Source: Verrucomicrobiaceae bacterium
GTDB lineage: Bacteria; Verrucomicrobiota; Verrucomicrobiia; Verrucomicrobiales; Verrucomicrobiaceae
Direction of reading: 5' to 3'
Length of the DNA: 64,000 bases
Assembly (NCBI GenBank): GCA_027484445.1
Contig: JAIXSY010000026.1
Coordinates: 1-64,000, forward strand
Each line of letters starts with the position of its first letter. Position 1 is the stretch's first letter. The notes under the pieces are model-generated. The model did not search any database and was not told the DNA's origin. It saw only the letters and a list, made by a program, of their open reading frames with translations. The translations under genes were made by a program, and so were the position numbers. This document shows, in pieces, positions 35,610 to 47,600 of the stretch.

Positions 35610-36764
35610 ATGAAAAAGAAGCATCGCCATGTGCTCCTGGCCCTCGGTTGGTATGATCATCGCCTGCTTCAAGGCATAGCCAGCTATGCCACCCAGCATT
35701 CTTGGCATCTCGCCGCGCACAGCATCATTCATGAGAAGATCATTCCTTGGGGATGGCAGGGAGATGGTGTTCTGGCGTGGTTGGCGGCAGATGATGAACT
35801 AGCGAAATTCGTCGTGTCCGTGAAAAAACCGACGGTCGATTTCTCCCTTCGGCGACAAAACTTACCGTTCGCCCATGTGGTGCAGAATCACGCACTTACT
35901 GGCCGCCTCGTGGCAAGACACTTCTTGGAGCGTGGATTCCGGCAATTCGCATTCTACTCGGACTCTAGAAACTGGTCCCAGATCGGGCGTGGAAATAGCT
36001 TTGAAACCTACCTGAGGCAGCATGGCCATTCGTGCCGGACATGGCGATGGAATGAAAAAACCGCACAAGGGCACAAAACCAAACTCTGGGCTGCAAGACG
36101 TCGTTGGCTGATGCAACATCTGAGAACAGCACCGAAGCCACTCGCGCTTTTTGCTGCGAACGGTAGCCTCGCGGTTGAAGCGCATGAAATCAGTGTCGAT
36201 GCCAACCTTGGCATCCCACATGAGGTCGCGATTGTCGGCATCGACGATTACCTACTCTCTGTCGGAGCACACAGCACTCACATCTCTGGCGTGGACACTC
36301 GACTAGAAGAGCAAGGCTATCGCGGCGCAGAACTGCTCGACCGCATGATGCGCACTGGCCAAACGCCAGCACGGCCTCTGCTGATCCAACCTTCCCAGGT
36401 GGTCACCCGCAAAAGCAGCGATGTGCTAGCCGTGCCGCATGAGGGTCTTTGCAAGGCGTTGCGTTTCATCGTGGCCTGTTTCTCGGAGCCTTTGACCATC
36501 CAAAACATCGCCTCTGCTGCGGGCATGTCTGAGCGCAGTCTGCATCTGGCCTTCCGTCAGCATCTCGACACCACACCCGGCATGAAACTCATCGAAACCC
36601 GGCTTGAAAACGCACGCCGACTGCTTGGAAGTTCGGACGAGAAGATCGAGACCATCGCCACTCGCTGCGGCTACCCGAGCCTCAACGCGTTCTTCATTGC
36701 TTTCAAAAAAAGCACAGGTGCGACACCCGCCGAGTTTCGACGCACACAGCGCCTGGGAAGCTAG
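35610..36764 (+). CDS. XylR-type AraC-family regulator with periplasmic-binding-like sensor
   Basis: The 384-residue protein combines a LacI/PBP-like sugar-binding domain (residues 5-275; LALGWYDHRLLQGIASYATQ, HVVQNHALTGRLVARHFLER, GIPHEVAIVGIDDYLLS) with a C-terminal AraC double helix-turn-helix (285-380; LTIQNIASAAGMSERSLHLA, IATRCGYPSLNAFFIAFKKS). This is the XylR architecture, in which sugar binding switches on transcription. The divergent pectate-lyase gene is the likely target, so the ligand may be a pectin-derived sugar (inference). The intergenic 106 bases hold both promoters. Confidence 0.88.
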   Translation: MKKKHRHVLLALGWYDHRLLQGIASYATQHSWHLAAHSIIHEKIIPWGWQGDGVLAWLAADDELAKFVVSVKKPTVDFSLRRQNLPFAHVVQNHALTGRLVARHFLERGFRQFAFYSDSRNWSQIGRGNSFETYLRQHGHSCRTWRWNEKTAQGHKTKLWAARRRWLMQHLRTAPKPLALFAANGSLAVEAHEISVDANLGIPHEVAIVGIDDYLLSVGAHSTHISGVDTRLEEQGYRGAELLDRMMRTGQTPARPLLIQPSQVVTRKSSDVLAVPHEGLCKALRFIVACFSEPLTIQNIASAAGMSERSLHLAFRQHLDTTPGMKLIETRLENARRLLGSSDEKIETIATRCGYPSLNAFFIAFKKSTGATPAEFRRTQRLGS

Positions 36765-36908
36765 CCGAATGAGGCTGTCTTTGGCCATGCCACTTCGGAC
36801 GATGGGGTCCCAAGTAAGCCTCGGGCCCCTCATGGATGGCTGCATTTTTTGACACCAGTCTTTCCAGAAACACTTCACCAAGGATGCAACGATGCAACGC
36901 AGCGGCGC

Positions 36909-37544
36909 TCATTCCTGAGCCAAGGCGGAAGGCCAGTCGATCTCCGTCTCGCCATGCATGATCTCGGCCAAAACCGGCACATCGAGAAAGCTTTCTAGCA
37001 CCATGCGATTGGAGATGCTGGCGGCATCGCGCTCATCATGCGCATGATTCAAAATGACACCTGCGCAGCACAGGCCACGCTGTTGGATATTCCGCACGGT
37101 CAGCAGGGTATGGTTCAGGCAGCCAAGCTTATTATTCACCACGACGATGACCGGCAATCCGAGAGATTCGGCGAAGTCGGCCAGGGTCTGCTTGGCCACC
37201 AGTGGCACTTCCCAACCACCCGCCCCTTCCACCAACACCTGAGGGTGACGTGCCGCTAGGGCAAGAAAACCCTGGCGTGCCGTCTCCACGTCAAAAGGAC
37301 GGTTTTCCAACAAGGCTGCCGCGAAGGGGGAGGCAGGCACCTTGAGGAAGATGGGATTCACCTCCTCCACACTCAGGACATCTCCACTGGCCTTTTGCAG
37401 CATGAGCGGATCGCGGCGATCCCCACAGGCGAAGGGTTTGTAGCCGACGGCATCACGCCCGGCACGGCGCAGGGCCTCAATGAGCAAGCAGGTGACGTAG
37501 GTTTTGCCTGCGTCGGTGTCGGTGCCAGTGATGAAATAGTGCAT
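36909..37544 (-). CDS. bioD: Dethiobiotin synthetase
   Basis: The 211-residue enzyme makes dethiobiotin from 7,8-diaminopelargonate, CO2 and ATP, the penultimate step of biotin synthesis. It has the P-loop GTDTDAGKTYVTCLL, YKPFACGDRRD for the substrate, VLVEGAGGWEVPL for the BioD-signature loop and VIVVVNNKLGCLNHTLLTV. I start at MHYFITGTDTD (37544) since the earlier Met would overlap the upstream gene. No other bio gene is nearby, so the biotin genes are split in this genome. The stop lies 32 bases upstream of the next minus gene, probably in the same transcript. Confidence 0.94.
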   Translation of the reverse strand: MHYFITGTDTDAGKTYVTCLLIEALRRAGRDAVGYKPFACGDRRDPLMLQKASGDVLSVEEVNPIFLKVPASPFAAALLENRPFDVETARQGFLALAARHPQVLVEGAGGWEVPLVAKQTLADFAESLGLPVIVVVNNKLGCLNHTLLTVRNIQQRGLCCAGVILNHAHDERDAASISNRMVLESFLDVPVLAEIMHGETEIDWPSALAQE

Positions 37545-37576
37545 GGCAGGTGGTGAACCATGCGGCAGAGCTTGGG

Positions 37577-38488
37577 TCAAGCCCAGCCCATCCACTCTTT
37601 CAGCACCTTGAGGTCTCGGCCATGCGCCTCGCGGAAACTTTTCAGCACGGCAGCGTCCTTGGCATCGCCTTTCAAATACTCCACGTGCAGCGAAATGGGA
37701 CCTGCATACTGCCGATCACGCAGCATGCGGGCAAAGTCAGGGCTGATCTGGCCCTGACCGAGCGGGCAGCCTTCTGCTTTTTTGCCCTGCCACTGGAAGT
37801 CTTTGAAATACACTGCGCCCCAATGATCTGCGGTGAGAGCCACACTCAGGGGCCACTGCAGACCACCCTCTAGCGTGGCATGGAAGATGTCGAAACAGAA
37901 GCTGAACTGCTGCGGGCTGTAGTCGCGCATGATGCTGTACATGTCCCAAATCGGCGCACCAAAGTAGTCGCGGCCACTGTGGTTCTGAAACATGGGGTGG
38001 ATGCCAATCTCCTGGCAGAGCTGGATCAGATCCTTCAGCTTCGGACGCACTTCCTGGAGTTGCGGCCAGATGGGCTTCTTCAGATCATACTTGTAGTAAT
38101 TCATGCGGAAGCGCTTCACTCCCAACTGAGCCGCAGTGCGCAGCACCTGCTCGGTGCGTTGTTCTTCACTGACTTCATTGATGCCAGAGGTCAGGATCAT
38201 GAGTTCCAGACCTTGTGTTTTCAGCGCTTCGACATACTTCGGTAAGTCTTCCTGCACGCGCTCAGGTTCGATGTGGCCCTTGGGGCGGATGGGCGACTCG
38301 ACGCCATCCACCCCCATCTCCGCAGCCACGCTGGCGATGTCTTCCAAGGCAAGACCCTGGAGGTGCTTCGTGAAAAAGCACAGGGGGTTGCGTGCTTGCT
38401 GAGCTGGCACAGTTGCAGCGCTGGAGACACCCACGGTGCTGGCGAGCAGAGCAGATGTGTTTTTCAAAAAGTGGCGGCGTGAGGGCAT
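37577..38488 (-). CDS. Tat-exported sugar phosphate isomerase/epimerase-like TIM barrel
   Basis: The 303-residue protein starts MPSRRHFLKNTSALLASTVG, a twin-arginine signal (SRRHFLK) that directs folded export. Residues 40-300 are an AP-endonuclease-2-like (xylose isomerase-like) TIM barrel: FTKHLQGLALEDIASVAAEM, GVDGVESPIRPKGHIEPE, LQEVRPKLKDLIQLCQEIG, HPMFQNHSGRDYFGAPIWDM, FCFDIFHATLEGG, ISLHVEYLKGDAKDAAV. The His/Glu/Asp residues expected at a divalent-metal site are present (H, D, H and E along strand ends). The substrate, probably a sugar or polyol, is unknown. Such exported copies are numerous in verrucomicrobia and planctomycetes. Confidence 0.82.
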   Translation of the reverse strand: MPSRRHFLKNTSALLASTVGVSSAATVPAQQARNPLCFFTKHLQGLALEDIASVAAEMGVDGVESPIRPKGHIEPERVQEDLPKYVEALKTQGLELMILTSGINEVSEEQRTEQVLRTAAQLGVKRFRMNYYKYDLKKPIWPQLQEVRPKLKDLIQLCQEIGIHPMFQNHSGRDYFGAPIWDMYSIMRDYSPQQFSFCFDIFHATLEGGLQWPLSVALTADHWGAVYFKDFQWQGKKAEGCPLGQGQISPDFARMLRDRQYAGPISLHVEYLKGDAKDAAVLKSFREAHGRDLKVLKEWMGWA

Positions 38489-38506
38489 GAGCGATCAAGG
38501 TAGAGG

Positions 38507-40309
38507 CTATTTCAGAGAGCGAATGCGATCGGTATAAAACGTCATCATCATGCTGAGGTTTTCCCGACTTCCGACAGACACCGCGACCAACGGCAGTGGC
38601 ACTTTGTATTTGAAGTCGGGATGCGGGAGAAACTCGCGATCGAGCGCTAGCATGGGCCCCCGAAAGATCAGGTCAGGCCACTCACGGTAGGGACCCTCGA
38701 AGGCCTCGTGCAGGTGATTCACTCGCGCGCTGAGCGGCGTGACCACGATGCCAGCGACCGGACTACCCGCAGCTTCGATTTTTTCCGTCAGCAGGGCAAA
38801 GTCAGATCGCTTCACCGGCAGCCACATGCAGGGCATGTCGGCATACCAAGCGACGAACCAGGGTGCATCCGAAAAGACGACCTCCCCCGGCTCCAACATG
38901 CGGCGGACAAAGGTGACCCGATCTGGCACGTAGGGTGGCCAATGCGGTGGGATGCGCCCACGCATGACCAATCCCATCTTCACCTCTGCGGGCAGGCTCG
39001 CGAGCATAGGCAGCGCAGACAGAACCATCGCGAGGACGGCATACCCCTGCCGCACCCAAAAACCACGCCCCTGACCTGGCCCCTGAAGCCGCGACCAGAG
39101 GACCGCCAGCATCGCACAACCAAACACGACCATCGCGGGCGTCAGCACTAGGTAGAGCGCATGATCATCCTCCGCTTGGTCAGGGAGCCCAAGCAAACCC
39201 ATGCCCAGCGCTAGGCCTGCCAAAGTGATGCCAAGCGCTTGGCAGCAGCGCTGGGCCTCCCCCCGACGAAATCGATGCAGCAGCGCTGGAAAAAACAGCA
39301 CGGCTGGGGCGAGCATGCCCAGGTAAGCATAACCCGAAGCGAGCTGATCCCGCCAATTCACCAGCAGCTTTCGGATCAGATCATCCGCCACGACGGGAGG
39401 CACACTGAGCGAAAAGTGGCGCAGCAATAGGCTAGGTGGCGTGGGCAGCAGATGGGCCTGAAACAGCGCCTTGGCCCCGCCCAAAGGATCACCGCACTGG
39501 CGGGTGAGCCAGACGCCCCACGCCGCCACGCCCAAGAGTGGCAGCAACCCCATGATGAACAAGGCCCCCTTTGCCCCACGCCAAGTCAGCGCGCAGCCCA
39601 GCAGCAACCCCAAGACGAGCCAAACCGCCATCCAATCGGTCAACACCATGATCGCAGCCACCCAACCCATGCCGAAAGCTTGAGGTAAAATCCCCTGCCC
39701 TGCGGTCAAACGTACCTGCGCAGATACCCCGAGCCGGAAAGCTAACGCGAACAGCATCACCAAAAGCGCTGCAGGACTGCCACTCACGGACAGCCGCCAC
39801 AGCGGCTCACAAACCAGAAGGCAGAGTGCGGTCAACCCTGCCACCGTCTCATCAAACAATCGCCGTGCCGCGCCATGAGTCCACACGATGGCCAACAAGA
39901 AAAACGTAGCCCCTACACAGGCCACAGCTCGATCCAACAGATAGATGGAACCGCCGCGCGTGGGCTCAAAAAGCTGATGTCGTCTCAGCACCTGAAACAA
40001 AGGTGCCCAAATCAACGATTGCACCGGCGGCTGGGTCATCGCCGGCATAGCGGCGAGGTCGAGTTTCCTGCCATTCGACTCCAAAAGAGCAGCTTCATGC
40101 GGTCGTGCCACCAAAGAACGCCACCCCTGACCGCGAGCCAACTCCCGAGCGACCACCGCCTGCTCCATGCCAGACTCACTTTCCAAGCCACGAAACGTCA
40201 CAAACACATGCAGCAGAGCCATCACCACCGCCATGCCATAAGTGGCCAGCCGAAGGAACGGATGGCTCGTCGTGTCATAGGAAGAAGCAGGCATCGTGAT
40301 GCCCATCAT
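38507..40309 (-). CDS. Polytopic membrane protein, GT-C glycosyltransferase-like
   Basis: The protein of about 600 residues has an N-terminal transmembrane helix, a short outer segment with FRGLESESGMEQAVVARELA, then about nine further helices (for example FFLLAIVWTHGAARRLF, TALCLLVCEPLWRLSVSG, WMAVWLVLGLLLGCAL) and a C-terminal soluble domain of about 150 residues (VTFVRRMLEPGEVVFSDAPW). The E-S and RELARGQGW pattern in the first loop resembles dolichyl-phosphate-mannose-type GT-C transferases, whose loop acidic residues are catalytic. Donor and acceptor are unknown. Met21, Met22 and Met26 of the longer frame are near-equal start choices; I give Met21. Confidence 0.65.
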   Translation of the reverse strand: MMGITMPASSYDTTSHPFLRLATYGMAVVMALLHVFVTFRGLESESGMEQAVVARELARGQGWRSLVARPHEAALLESNGRKLDLAAMPAMTQPPVQSLIWAPLFQVLRRHQLFEPTRGGSIYLLDRAVACVGATFFLLAIVWTHGAARRLFDETVAGLTALCLLVCEPLWRLSVSGSPAALLVMLFALAFRLGVSAQVRLTAGQGILPQAFGMGWVAAIMVLTDWMAVWLVLGLLLGCALTWRGAKGALFIMGLLPLLGVAAWGVWLTRQCGDPLGGAKALFQAHLLPTPPSLLLRHFSLSVPPVVADDLIRKLLVNWRDQLASGYAYLGMLAPAVLFFPALLHRFRRGEAQRCCQALGITLAGLALGMGLLGLPDQAEDDHALYLVLTPAMVVFGCAMLAVLWSRLQGPGQGRGFWVRQGYAVLAMVLSALPMLASLPAEVKMGLVMRGRIPPHWPPYVPDRVTFVRRMLEPGEVVFSDAPWFVAWYADMPCMWLPVKRSDFALLTEKIEAAGSPVAGIVVTPLSARVNHLHEAFEGPYREWPDLIFRGPMLALDREFLPHPDFKYKVPLPLVAVSVGSRENLSMMMTFYTDRIRSLK

Positions 40310-40367
40310 GGAGCACTTTCCCCACTTGAAAAGCTCACAGCAGCAAAACGCACAGGTCTGTGAATGC

Positions 40368-40398
40368 AAAAAGCCTCGGCCATGGTGACCGAGGCTTT
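40368..40398 (-). terminator. Intrinsic terminator of the rpoBC operon
   Basis: On the minus strand, 36 bases after the rpoC stop, AAAGCCTCGG pairs with CCGAGGCTTTTT across a loop of about nine bases (GTCACCATG). The T-run makes it a classical factor-independent terminator. Confidence 0.88.
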
Positions 40399-40433
40399 CT
40401 GTGAATCATGCAATGGCGGGCCTAACCGCAGAC

Positions 40434-43400
40434 TTAGGCCGTGAGCACGTCGTCTTCATCATCCTGGGTAGGATCAACGGCAGGCTTTTCCGTCTCCGTG
40501 AGTTCAAAGTCACGGTTCTTGATGAAGCCAGTACCAGCAGGGATGAGGTGACCCATGATGACGTTTTCCTTGAAGCCACGCAGCAAGTCAGACTTCGCCA
40601 AGGTGGCTGCTTCCGTGAGCACACGAGTGGTGTCTTGGAAGGAAGCTGCGGAGATGAAGGACTCTGTTTCGAGCGAAGCTTTGGTGATACCGAGAAGCAC
40701 TGGCTCAGCCTCAGCAGGCTTACCACCTTCCTCGGTGACACGTGCATTTTCTTTCTCGAACTCGGTGCGGTCCACCTGGTCTCCCCAAAGGAATTCTGTG
40801 TCGCCCGTGTCGGTGATCTTCACCTTGCGCAGCATCTGGCGGATGATGATCTCAACGTGCTTGTCATTGATCTCCACACCCTGGGCGCGATACACTTCCT
40901 GCACTTCGTTCACCAAGTGCTCACGCAGGGCTTGAGGGCCAAGGATCTCCAGGATCTCGTGCGGCACAACGGGTCCATCGGTGAGCTGGTCACCTTTGCT
41001 GACGTGGTCACCATTGAAGACCAAGATGTGCTTCGAGCGCGGGATGAGATGCTCTTCCTGCTGACCGGTTTTCGGATCGGTGACCATGACGCGGCGCTTG
41101 CCACGAACGAGTCCACCAATTTCCACCGTACCGTCGATGCGTGCGATTTCGCAGGCATCTTTGGGCTTACGTGCTTCGAAAAGTTCAGCCACGCGGGGAA
41201 GACCACCGGTAATGTCCTTCGTCTTGGAAGCCTTACGAGGCGTCTTCGCCAGCGTCGTGCCAGCCTCAACCTTCTCGCCGTTCTTCACGTTCAAGTGAGC
41301 GCCAGCAGGAACGGTGTAGGAAGCGAGAACTTCGTGCGTCTTCGCATTGGTCACGACGATCTGCGGATGCAGGTCTTCTTTGTGCTCAATGACGACGACT
41401 TCTTCGTTACCGGTCTGCTCGTTCTTCTCTTTGGTGAAGGTGATGCCCGCGATCATGTCACGGAACTCGATCTTACCAGCTTTCTCCGTGATGATCGGAA
41501 TGTTGTAAGGATCCCAAGTCGCGATCTGCTCACCCTTCTTCACCGAGGAGCCATCGGGCTTCGCAATCAGGGCACCCAAGACAAGTTTGTGACTTTCCAG
41601 CTCACGACCATCCTCGCTGATGATGGAGATGATGCCGTTCTTGGTCAAGGCGACCCATTGACCTTCCGCCGTCTGCACGGAGCGCATGTCCGCATAGCGC
41701 AAGGTTCCACCGTGCTTCAGGTTGATGAATGGCTGCTTGAAGGAGCTCATTGCCGCACCGCCCACGTGGAAGGTACGCATGGTCAATTGAGTGCCAGGTT
41801 CGCCGATGGACTGTGCAGCGATGATACCGACTGCTTCACCGATCTTCACCATGCGTCCGGTGGCCAAGCTGAGGCCATAGCACATCGCGCAGCATCCACG
41901 CTTGCTTTCGCAAGTCAGCACGGAGCGGATCTTCAGCTTCTCGACACCGATCTTCGACAGACGATTCGCTTCACCTTCAAGGATGAGCTGGTTCGCGGCG
42001 ATGATGGTTTCTTTGGTGACGGGGTCGTGGATGGTTTCGCAGCTCGTGCGGCCATAGACACGGGTCTTGAGGTCAACCACCTCTTCGTCACCCTGGTAGA
42101 TGGAGCTGAGCGTGATGCCATTGACGGTGCCGCAATCTTCTTCGGTAACGATGACGTCCTGCGACACATCGACCAACTTACGAGTCATGTAACCCGAGTC
42201 GGCGGTCTTCAGGGCTGTGTCAGCCAAACCTTTACGGGCACCGTGCGTGGAAATGAAGTATTCCAGCACGCTCAGTCCTTCACGGAAGTTCGAGGTAATC
42301 GGGCGCTCGATGATCTCACCCGAAGGTTTGGCCATCAGACCACGCATACCGCCCAACTGCTTGATCTGCGTGCGGTTGCCACGAGCACCGGAGGTGACCA
42401 TGACGTAGAGCGGATTGTGCATTTTCTTGCCGTCATTGTATTCCAACGTGCGGAACACTTCGTCGGCGGTTTGGTCACCCACCTGCGTCCAGATGTCCAC
42501 GATCTTCTGGTAACGCTCACCTTGGGTGATAAGACCGCGCTTGTAGAGCTTCTCGACATCTTCAATGTCTTTGTAAGCTTTTTCCAAAGCGGGCTTCTTC
42601 GCTCCAGGGATGGCCATGTCAGTGATCCCGATCGAACATCCTGAGCGGGTTGCCTCACGGAAGCCGAGCAGCTTCAGGCGGTCAAGGCTAGCCACGGTTT
42701 CCTTCTGTCCGACGGTTTGGAAGCAGCGCCAGATGATGTCGGAGATCTGCTTCTTGCCGACGGTGTTGTTGTAAAAGCCGAGGCGTTCAGGCCAGATCTC
42801 ATTGAAGCGAACACGTCCTGCGGTCGTTTCGATGTAGGGTTTGGTGTTGTCACCGTAGATGCGCTTCTCTTTTTGATAGTCCGGATTGCGATAGCGGATC
42901 TTGTCATTGACGCCAAGAGCACCTTCGGAAAGGGCAAACTCCACTTCAGCTGGGTCATTGAAGATCGGCAGACGTTCTTGACCTTCTTTCTTCTTGCCAT
43001 CAGGACCTGGCAGCTCACGGAGGTAAGTCAGGAAGAAGCAGCCCAGAGGAATGTCTTGGGAAGGCGTTGTGATGGGCTTACCGCTCGCAGGGCTGAACAG
43101 GTTGTTCGGCGCAAGCATGAGCAAGCGAGCTTCCATCTGGGCCTCAATCGAAAGAGGCACGTGAACGGCCATCTGGTCGCCATCGAAGTCGGCGTTGTAA
43201 GCCGTGCAAACCAGCGGGTGAACGCGAATCGCCTCACCTTCGATCAACTTAGGCTCGAATGCCTGAATCGACAAACGGTGCAGCGTCGGGGCGCGGTTCA
43301 GAAGAACCGGGTGGCCTTTGGTGACCTCATCCAGAATGTCCCAAACCTCAGGCGTGCGGCGCTCAATCATCTTCTTGGCCGAACGAACGGTATGCACCAA

Positions 43401-44579
43401 GCCCATCTCCTTCAGACGACGAATGATGAAGGGCTCGAACAGAACCAGGGCCATCTTTTTCGGCAGACCGCACTGATTGAGATTGAGGTCCGGCCCGATC
43501 ACGATGACGGAACGACCAGAGTAATCAACGCGCTTGCCGAGAAGGTTTTGACGGAAGCGGCCTGACTTGCCTTTAAGCATGTCGGAGAGAGACTTCAGCG
43601 GGCGATTGCCTGCACCCGTGACTGGGCGTCCATGACGACCGTTGTCGAACAGCGCATCCACCGCTTCTTGAAGCATGCGCTTCTCATTGCGAATGATCAC
43701 GTCTGGCGTGCGCAGCTGCAAAAGATTCTTCAGACGGTTGTTGCGGTTGATGACACGACGATAGAGGTCGTTTAGGTCAGATGTCGCGAAACGACCCCCT
43801 TCCAGTGGCACCAGAGGACGCAGGTCAGGAGGAATGACTGGCAGCACCTCCATGATCATGGCCTCAGGGCGGCTGTGGCTTTCAGCAAAACCTTGGCATA
43901 GCTTCAGGCGCTTCGCCAATTTCTTGCGGATCTGCTTCGAGCGCGTCTTCGTCATCGCTTCTTCCAGATCCTTGATTGCCTCGGTGAGGTTGATCTGGCT
44001 GAAGATATCACGAATGGCTTCGGCACCCATGCCGACACGGAAGGCATCTGCACCATACTGCTCTTCAGCCTCGCGCAGCTCCACTTCCGTGAGCAACTGA
44101 CCACGCTGCAGTGGTGTGGATCCTGGGTCCACAACCATGAAGTCCTCATAATAAATGACACGCTCCAAGCTGCGAGCCGTCATGTCTAGCATGAGGCCAA
44201 TGCGAGAGGGCATGCACTTGTAGAACCAAATGTGCGTCACAGGCACGGCCAACTCAATGTGGCCCATGCGCTCACGACGCACGCGGGAAAGCGTCACTTC
44301 CACGCCACAACGGTCGCAGATGACACCTTTGTGCTTGATGCGTTTGTATTTGCCGCAAGCGCATTCCCAGTCGCGGGTCGGCCCGAAAATACGCTCACAG
44401 AAGAGACCACCCTTTTCAGGCTTGAAGGTGCGGTAGTTGATGGTTTCTGGGTTCTTGACCTCTCCCGAGGACCAAGAACGAATGCGGTCAGCAGAGGCGA
44501 TACAGATCGACACGAAGTCGAACTCTTCACCAGCGGGTTTTTCCCCGAAGATTTCTTTCAAGCTCAGATCAGCGCTCAT
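40434..44579 (-). CDS. rpoC: DNA-directed RNA polymerase subunit beta'
   Basis: The 1381-residue beta' subunit carries the catalytic motif [15 protein letters not shown], whose three aspartates hold the active-site magnesium. The N-terminal zinc site is [13 protein letters not shown] followed by CDRCGVEV, and the second zinc site is in [16 protein letters not shown]. The bridge/trigger region [20 protein letters not shown] is intact. Length and order agree with beta' of bacteria without large lineage insertions. It follows rpoB after 34 bases and ends the operon. Confidence 0.99.
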   Translation of the reverse strand: MSADLSLKEIFGEKPAGEEFDFVSICIASADRIRSWSSGEVKNPETINYRTFKPEKGGLFCERIFGPTRDWECACGKYKRIKHKGVICDRCGVEVTLSRVRRERMGHIELAVPVTHIWFYKCMPSRIGLMLDMTARSLERVIYYEDFMVVDPGSTPLQRGQLLTEVELREAEEQYGADAFRVGMGAEAIRDIFSQINLTEAIKDLEEAMTKTRSKQIRKKLAKRLKLCQGFAESHSRPEAMIMEVLPVIPPDLRPLVPLEGGRFATSDLNDLYRRVINRNNRLKNLLQLRTPDVIIRNEKRMLQEAVDALFDNGRHGRPVTGAGNRPLKSLSDMLKGKSGRFRQNLLGKRVDYSGRSVIVIGPDLNLNQCGLPKKMALVLFEPFIIRRLKEMGLVHTVRSAKKMIERRTPEVWDILDEVTKGHPVLLNRAPTLHRLSIQAFEPKLIEGEAIRVHPLVCTAYNADFDGDQMAVHVPLSIEAQMEARLLMLAPNNLFSPASGKPITTPSQDIPLGCFFLTYLRELPGPDGKKKEGQERLPIFNDPAEVEFALSEGALGVNDKIRYRNPDYQKEKRIYGDNTKPYIETTAGRVRFNEIWPERLGFYNNTVGKKQISDIIWRCFQTVGQKETVASLDRLKLLGFREATRSGCSIGITDMAIPGAKKPALEKAYKDIEDVEKLYKRGLITQGERYQKIVDIWTQVGDQTADEVFRTLEYNDGKKMHNPLYVMVTSGARGNRTQIKQLGGMRGLMAKPSGEIIERPITSNFREGLSVLEYFISTHGARKGLADTALKTADSGYMTRKLVDVSQDVIVTEEDCGTVNGITLSSIYQGDEEVVDLKTRVYGRTSCETIHDPVTKETIIAANQLILEGEANRLSKIGVEKLKIRSVLTCESKRGCCAMCYGLSLATGRMVKIGEAVGIIAAQSIGEPGTQLTMRTFHVGGAAMSSFKQPFINLKHGGTLRYADMRSVQTAEGQWVALTKNGIISIISEDGRELESHKLVLGALIAKPDGSSVKKGEQIATWDPYNIPIITEKAGKIEFRDMIAGITFTKEKNEQTGNEEVVVIEHKEDLHPQIVVTNAKTHEVLASYTVPAGAHLNVKNGEKVEAGTTLAKTPRKASKTKDITGGLPRVAELFEARKPKDACEIARIDGTVEIGGLVRGKRRVMVTDPKTGQQEEHLIPRSKHILVFNGDHVSKGDQLTDGPVVPHEILEILGPQALREHLVNEVQEVYRAQGVEINDKHVEIIIRQMLRKVKITDTGDTEFLWGDQVDRTEFEKENARVTEEGGKPAEAEPVLLGITKASLETESFISAASFQDTTRVLTEAATLAKSDLLRGFKENVIMGHLIPAGTGFIKNRDFELTETEKPAVDPTQDDEDDVLTA

Positions 44580-44613
44580 AGATGTTAGTGCTTAATGGGT
44601 TCAGGGTTGGAGA

Positions 44614-47600
44614 TCAGGCGGTGAAGCGCTCGATGACTTCGACTTCAGCGTCTTGGGCGGTGCGTTTGTGCACTTTCACGTCAAGACCGAGCGACTGCAT
44701 TTCTTTGATAAGCACGTTGAAGGACTCAGGCGTGCCTGCCTCAAGGGCATGATCACCTTTGACAATCTGCTCGTAAATGCGTGTGCGCCCTTGAACATCA
44801 TCCGACTTCACGGTGAGAAGTTCCTGCAATGTGTAAGCGGCACCGTAAGCTTCGAGAGCCCAGACCTCCATCTCACCGAAGCGCTGACCACCATACTGGG
44901 CTTTACCGCCCAGAGGCTGCTGAGTCACCAGTGAGTAAGGACCAACGGCACGAGCGTGGATCTTGTCAGCGACAAGGTGGCCCAGCTTCAACATGTAAAT
45001 GTAGCCGACCACGACATCGAGATTGAACGGCTCGCCAGTACGTCCGTCGAACAGCTTCGACTTGCCGTTGAGTCCCATCCACTCGTAGCCAGAAACTTTT
45101 TTGGCTTCCTTGATGTAATCCATGATTTTGGATTCAGGGATGCCGTCGAAGACTGGCGTTGCGATCTTCAAGCCCAAGGCCTTGGCAGCAAGACCCAGGT
45201 GAGTTTCAAGCACCTGTCCGACGTTCATGCGTGAAGGCACCCCCAGAGGGTTGAGCACGATGTCCACAGGTGTTCCGTTCTCCAGGAATGGCATGTCTTC
45301 TTCAGGCACGATGGTCGCAACCACCCCTTTGTTTCCGTGGCGGCCTGCCATCTTGTCACCCACAGAAAGCTTACGCTTTGAGGCAACAAACACGCGAACC
45401 ATCTTCACCACGCCATCGGCCGCACCGTCTTCACTTGTTTCGATGCGGTCCAAATTGCGTTCACGCTCCATATCGGCATCGGCGAACTTCTGCTCAAAGC
45501 TCTGAATGATGTCGAAGATCTTGTTACGGATCGGACTTGGATCGATTTCGATGCTGTCATAGCTCTCCGCCAGCTTGCGCAGCAGTGTCTTGGTGATCTT
45601 TTTGTTCGCGCCGAGGATGATTTCGCCGGTTTGACCATTCACGACATCGAGAGGAATCTTCTCGTTGAGAAGGATGTCGCTCAATTTCTCGGTCAACTGC
45701 TCGGTCAGATCTTCCTTCTTCGTGCGGTAGTCTTCTTCGATTTGCTTGATCTGCTTTTTGGCTTCCGCAGGAGAAAGCTTCTCTTTCTCTTCACCCTTGT
45801 TCTGGTTGCCACGAGAAGCAATGCGGACGTCCATGACGATGCCAGCGCAGCCTGAAGGAACGCGAAGCGAAGTGTCTTTCACGTCAGCGGCTTTCTCACC
45901 AAAGATGGCGCGCAGAAGGCGCTCTTCGGGTGCCAATTCCGTTTCAGACTTGGGCGTGATTTTTCCGACAAGGATGTCTCCGGGCTTCACTTCGGCACCG
46001 ATGCGAACCACCCCATCTTGGTCGAGGTTTTTCAGGGCTTCATCACCGACATTCGGAATGTCGCGGGTGATTTCTTCGGGTCCAAGCTTTGTATCACGGG
46101 CCTGAACTTCGAAGTCCTCAATGTGGATGGAAGTGTAGATGTCCTCGCGAGAGACACGACGACTGATGACGATGGCGTCTTCGAAGTTGTATCCATTCCA
46201 GGGCATGAAGGCGACCAGCATGTTTTTGCCAATCGCGAGTTCGCCTTGATCAGTGCAAGGACCGTCTGCGATCACGTCACCCTTCTTGATCTTCTGTCCA
46301 CGCTTCACCAGCGGGCGCTGGTTGATGCAAGTGCCGGCATTCGAGCGGCCGAATTTGCGCAGCATATAAACGTAGGTCCCCGCGTCAGGGTCGGTCTTTA
46401 CCGACTTGGTAGGATTGGCCAGGAAATCTTTGTCGTTGACGGGGAGATGACCGTCTTTCGTGACGATGATCACGTCCGCTGTCGCGGCAGCCACGGTTCC
46501 ATTGGCATCCGCCACGATGACGGCTCTGGAGTCACGGGCAGCTTTGCCTTCCATGCCTGTGCCGACAAGAGGTGCCTCGGCTTCGAGAAGCGGCACACCT
46601 TGGCGCTGCATGTTCGAACCCATGAGCGCACGGTTGGCGTCGTCATGCTCAAGGAAAGGAATCAAGTTGGCCGCGATCGAAACGATTTGTTTCGGTGACA
46701 CGTCCATCAGCGTTGGCTTTGTCGGCTCGACCTCCAAGAAGTCACCGCGATAACGCACCGTGACTTTATTGCCGACAAACCGACCATCTTCCCCAATGAC
46801 GTTGTTCGCCTGGGCAATGTGATGGTTCTCTTCCTGGTCAGCCGTCAAGTATTCAATCTTATCAGAAACCACACCGTCTTTGACGGGGCGGTAAGGAGTC
46901 TCAATGAAACCGAACTCATTGATGCGTGCATAGGATCCGAGAGAATTGATCAGACCAATGTTCGGACCTTCTGGTGTCTCAATCGGGCAGATACGACCGT
47001 AATGCGACGGGTGAACGTCACGCACTTCGAATCCAGCACGGTCACGGTTCAGACCACCTGGCCCGAGGGCAGACAAACGGCGCTTATGGGTTAGCTCCGC
47101 CAGAGGATTGATCTGGTCCATGAACTGGCTCAGCTGGCTGCGGGCAAAGAAATCTCTGACCACGGCTGCCAGTGCTTTCGGATTCACCAGCTTGCCGGGT
47201 GTCATGACATCCATGCTGACATCAAACAAGGTCATGCGCTCTTTCACGAGACGCTCGGTGCGTGCCAAGCCAACACGGCATTGGTTGGCCAGAAGTTCAC
47301 CCACGGCACGAACACGGCGGCTGCCCAAGTGATCGATATCATCCAGCAGACCTTCACCTGCTCGCAGGTTGAAGAGATAGCGCATGGCAGCGACCACGTC
47401 GTTAGGATCGAGGATGCGAACGTTGGTGTCCGTCTTGAGACCCAATTTTTGATTCAGCTTGTAACGACCGACACGAGTCAGGTCATAGCGCTTAGGATCA
47501 AAGAAGAGGCGTTTCACCAAAGCCTTAGCATTTGGCACTGTGGGCGGATCTCCAGGACGAAGACGGCGGTAAATCTCCTTGAGGGCTTCTTCTTCATCCT

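Noticed and set aside
40401..42644. 747-codon plus-strand frame opposite rpoC
   Set aside because: It is the antisense shadow of a highly conserved gene; high GC and codon bias keep the opposite strand open.
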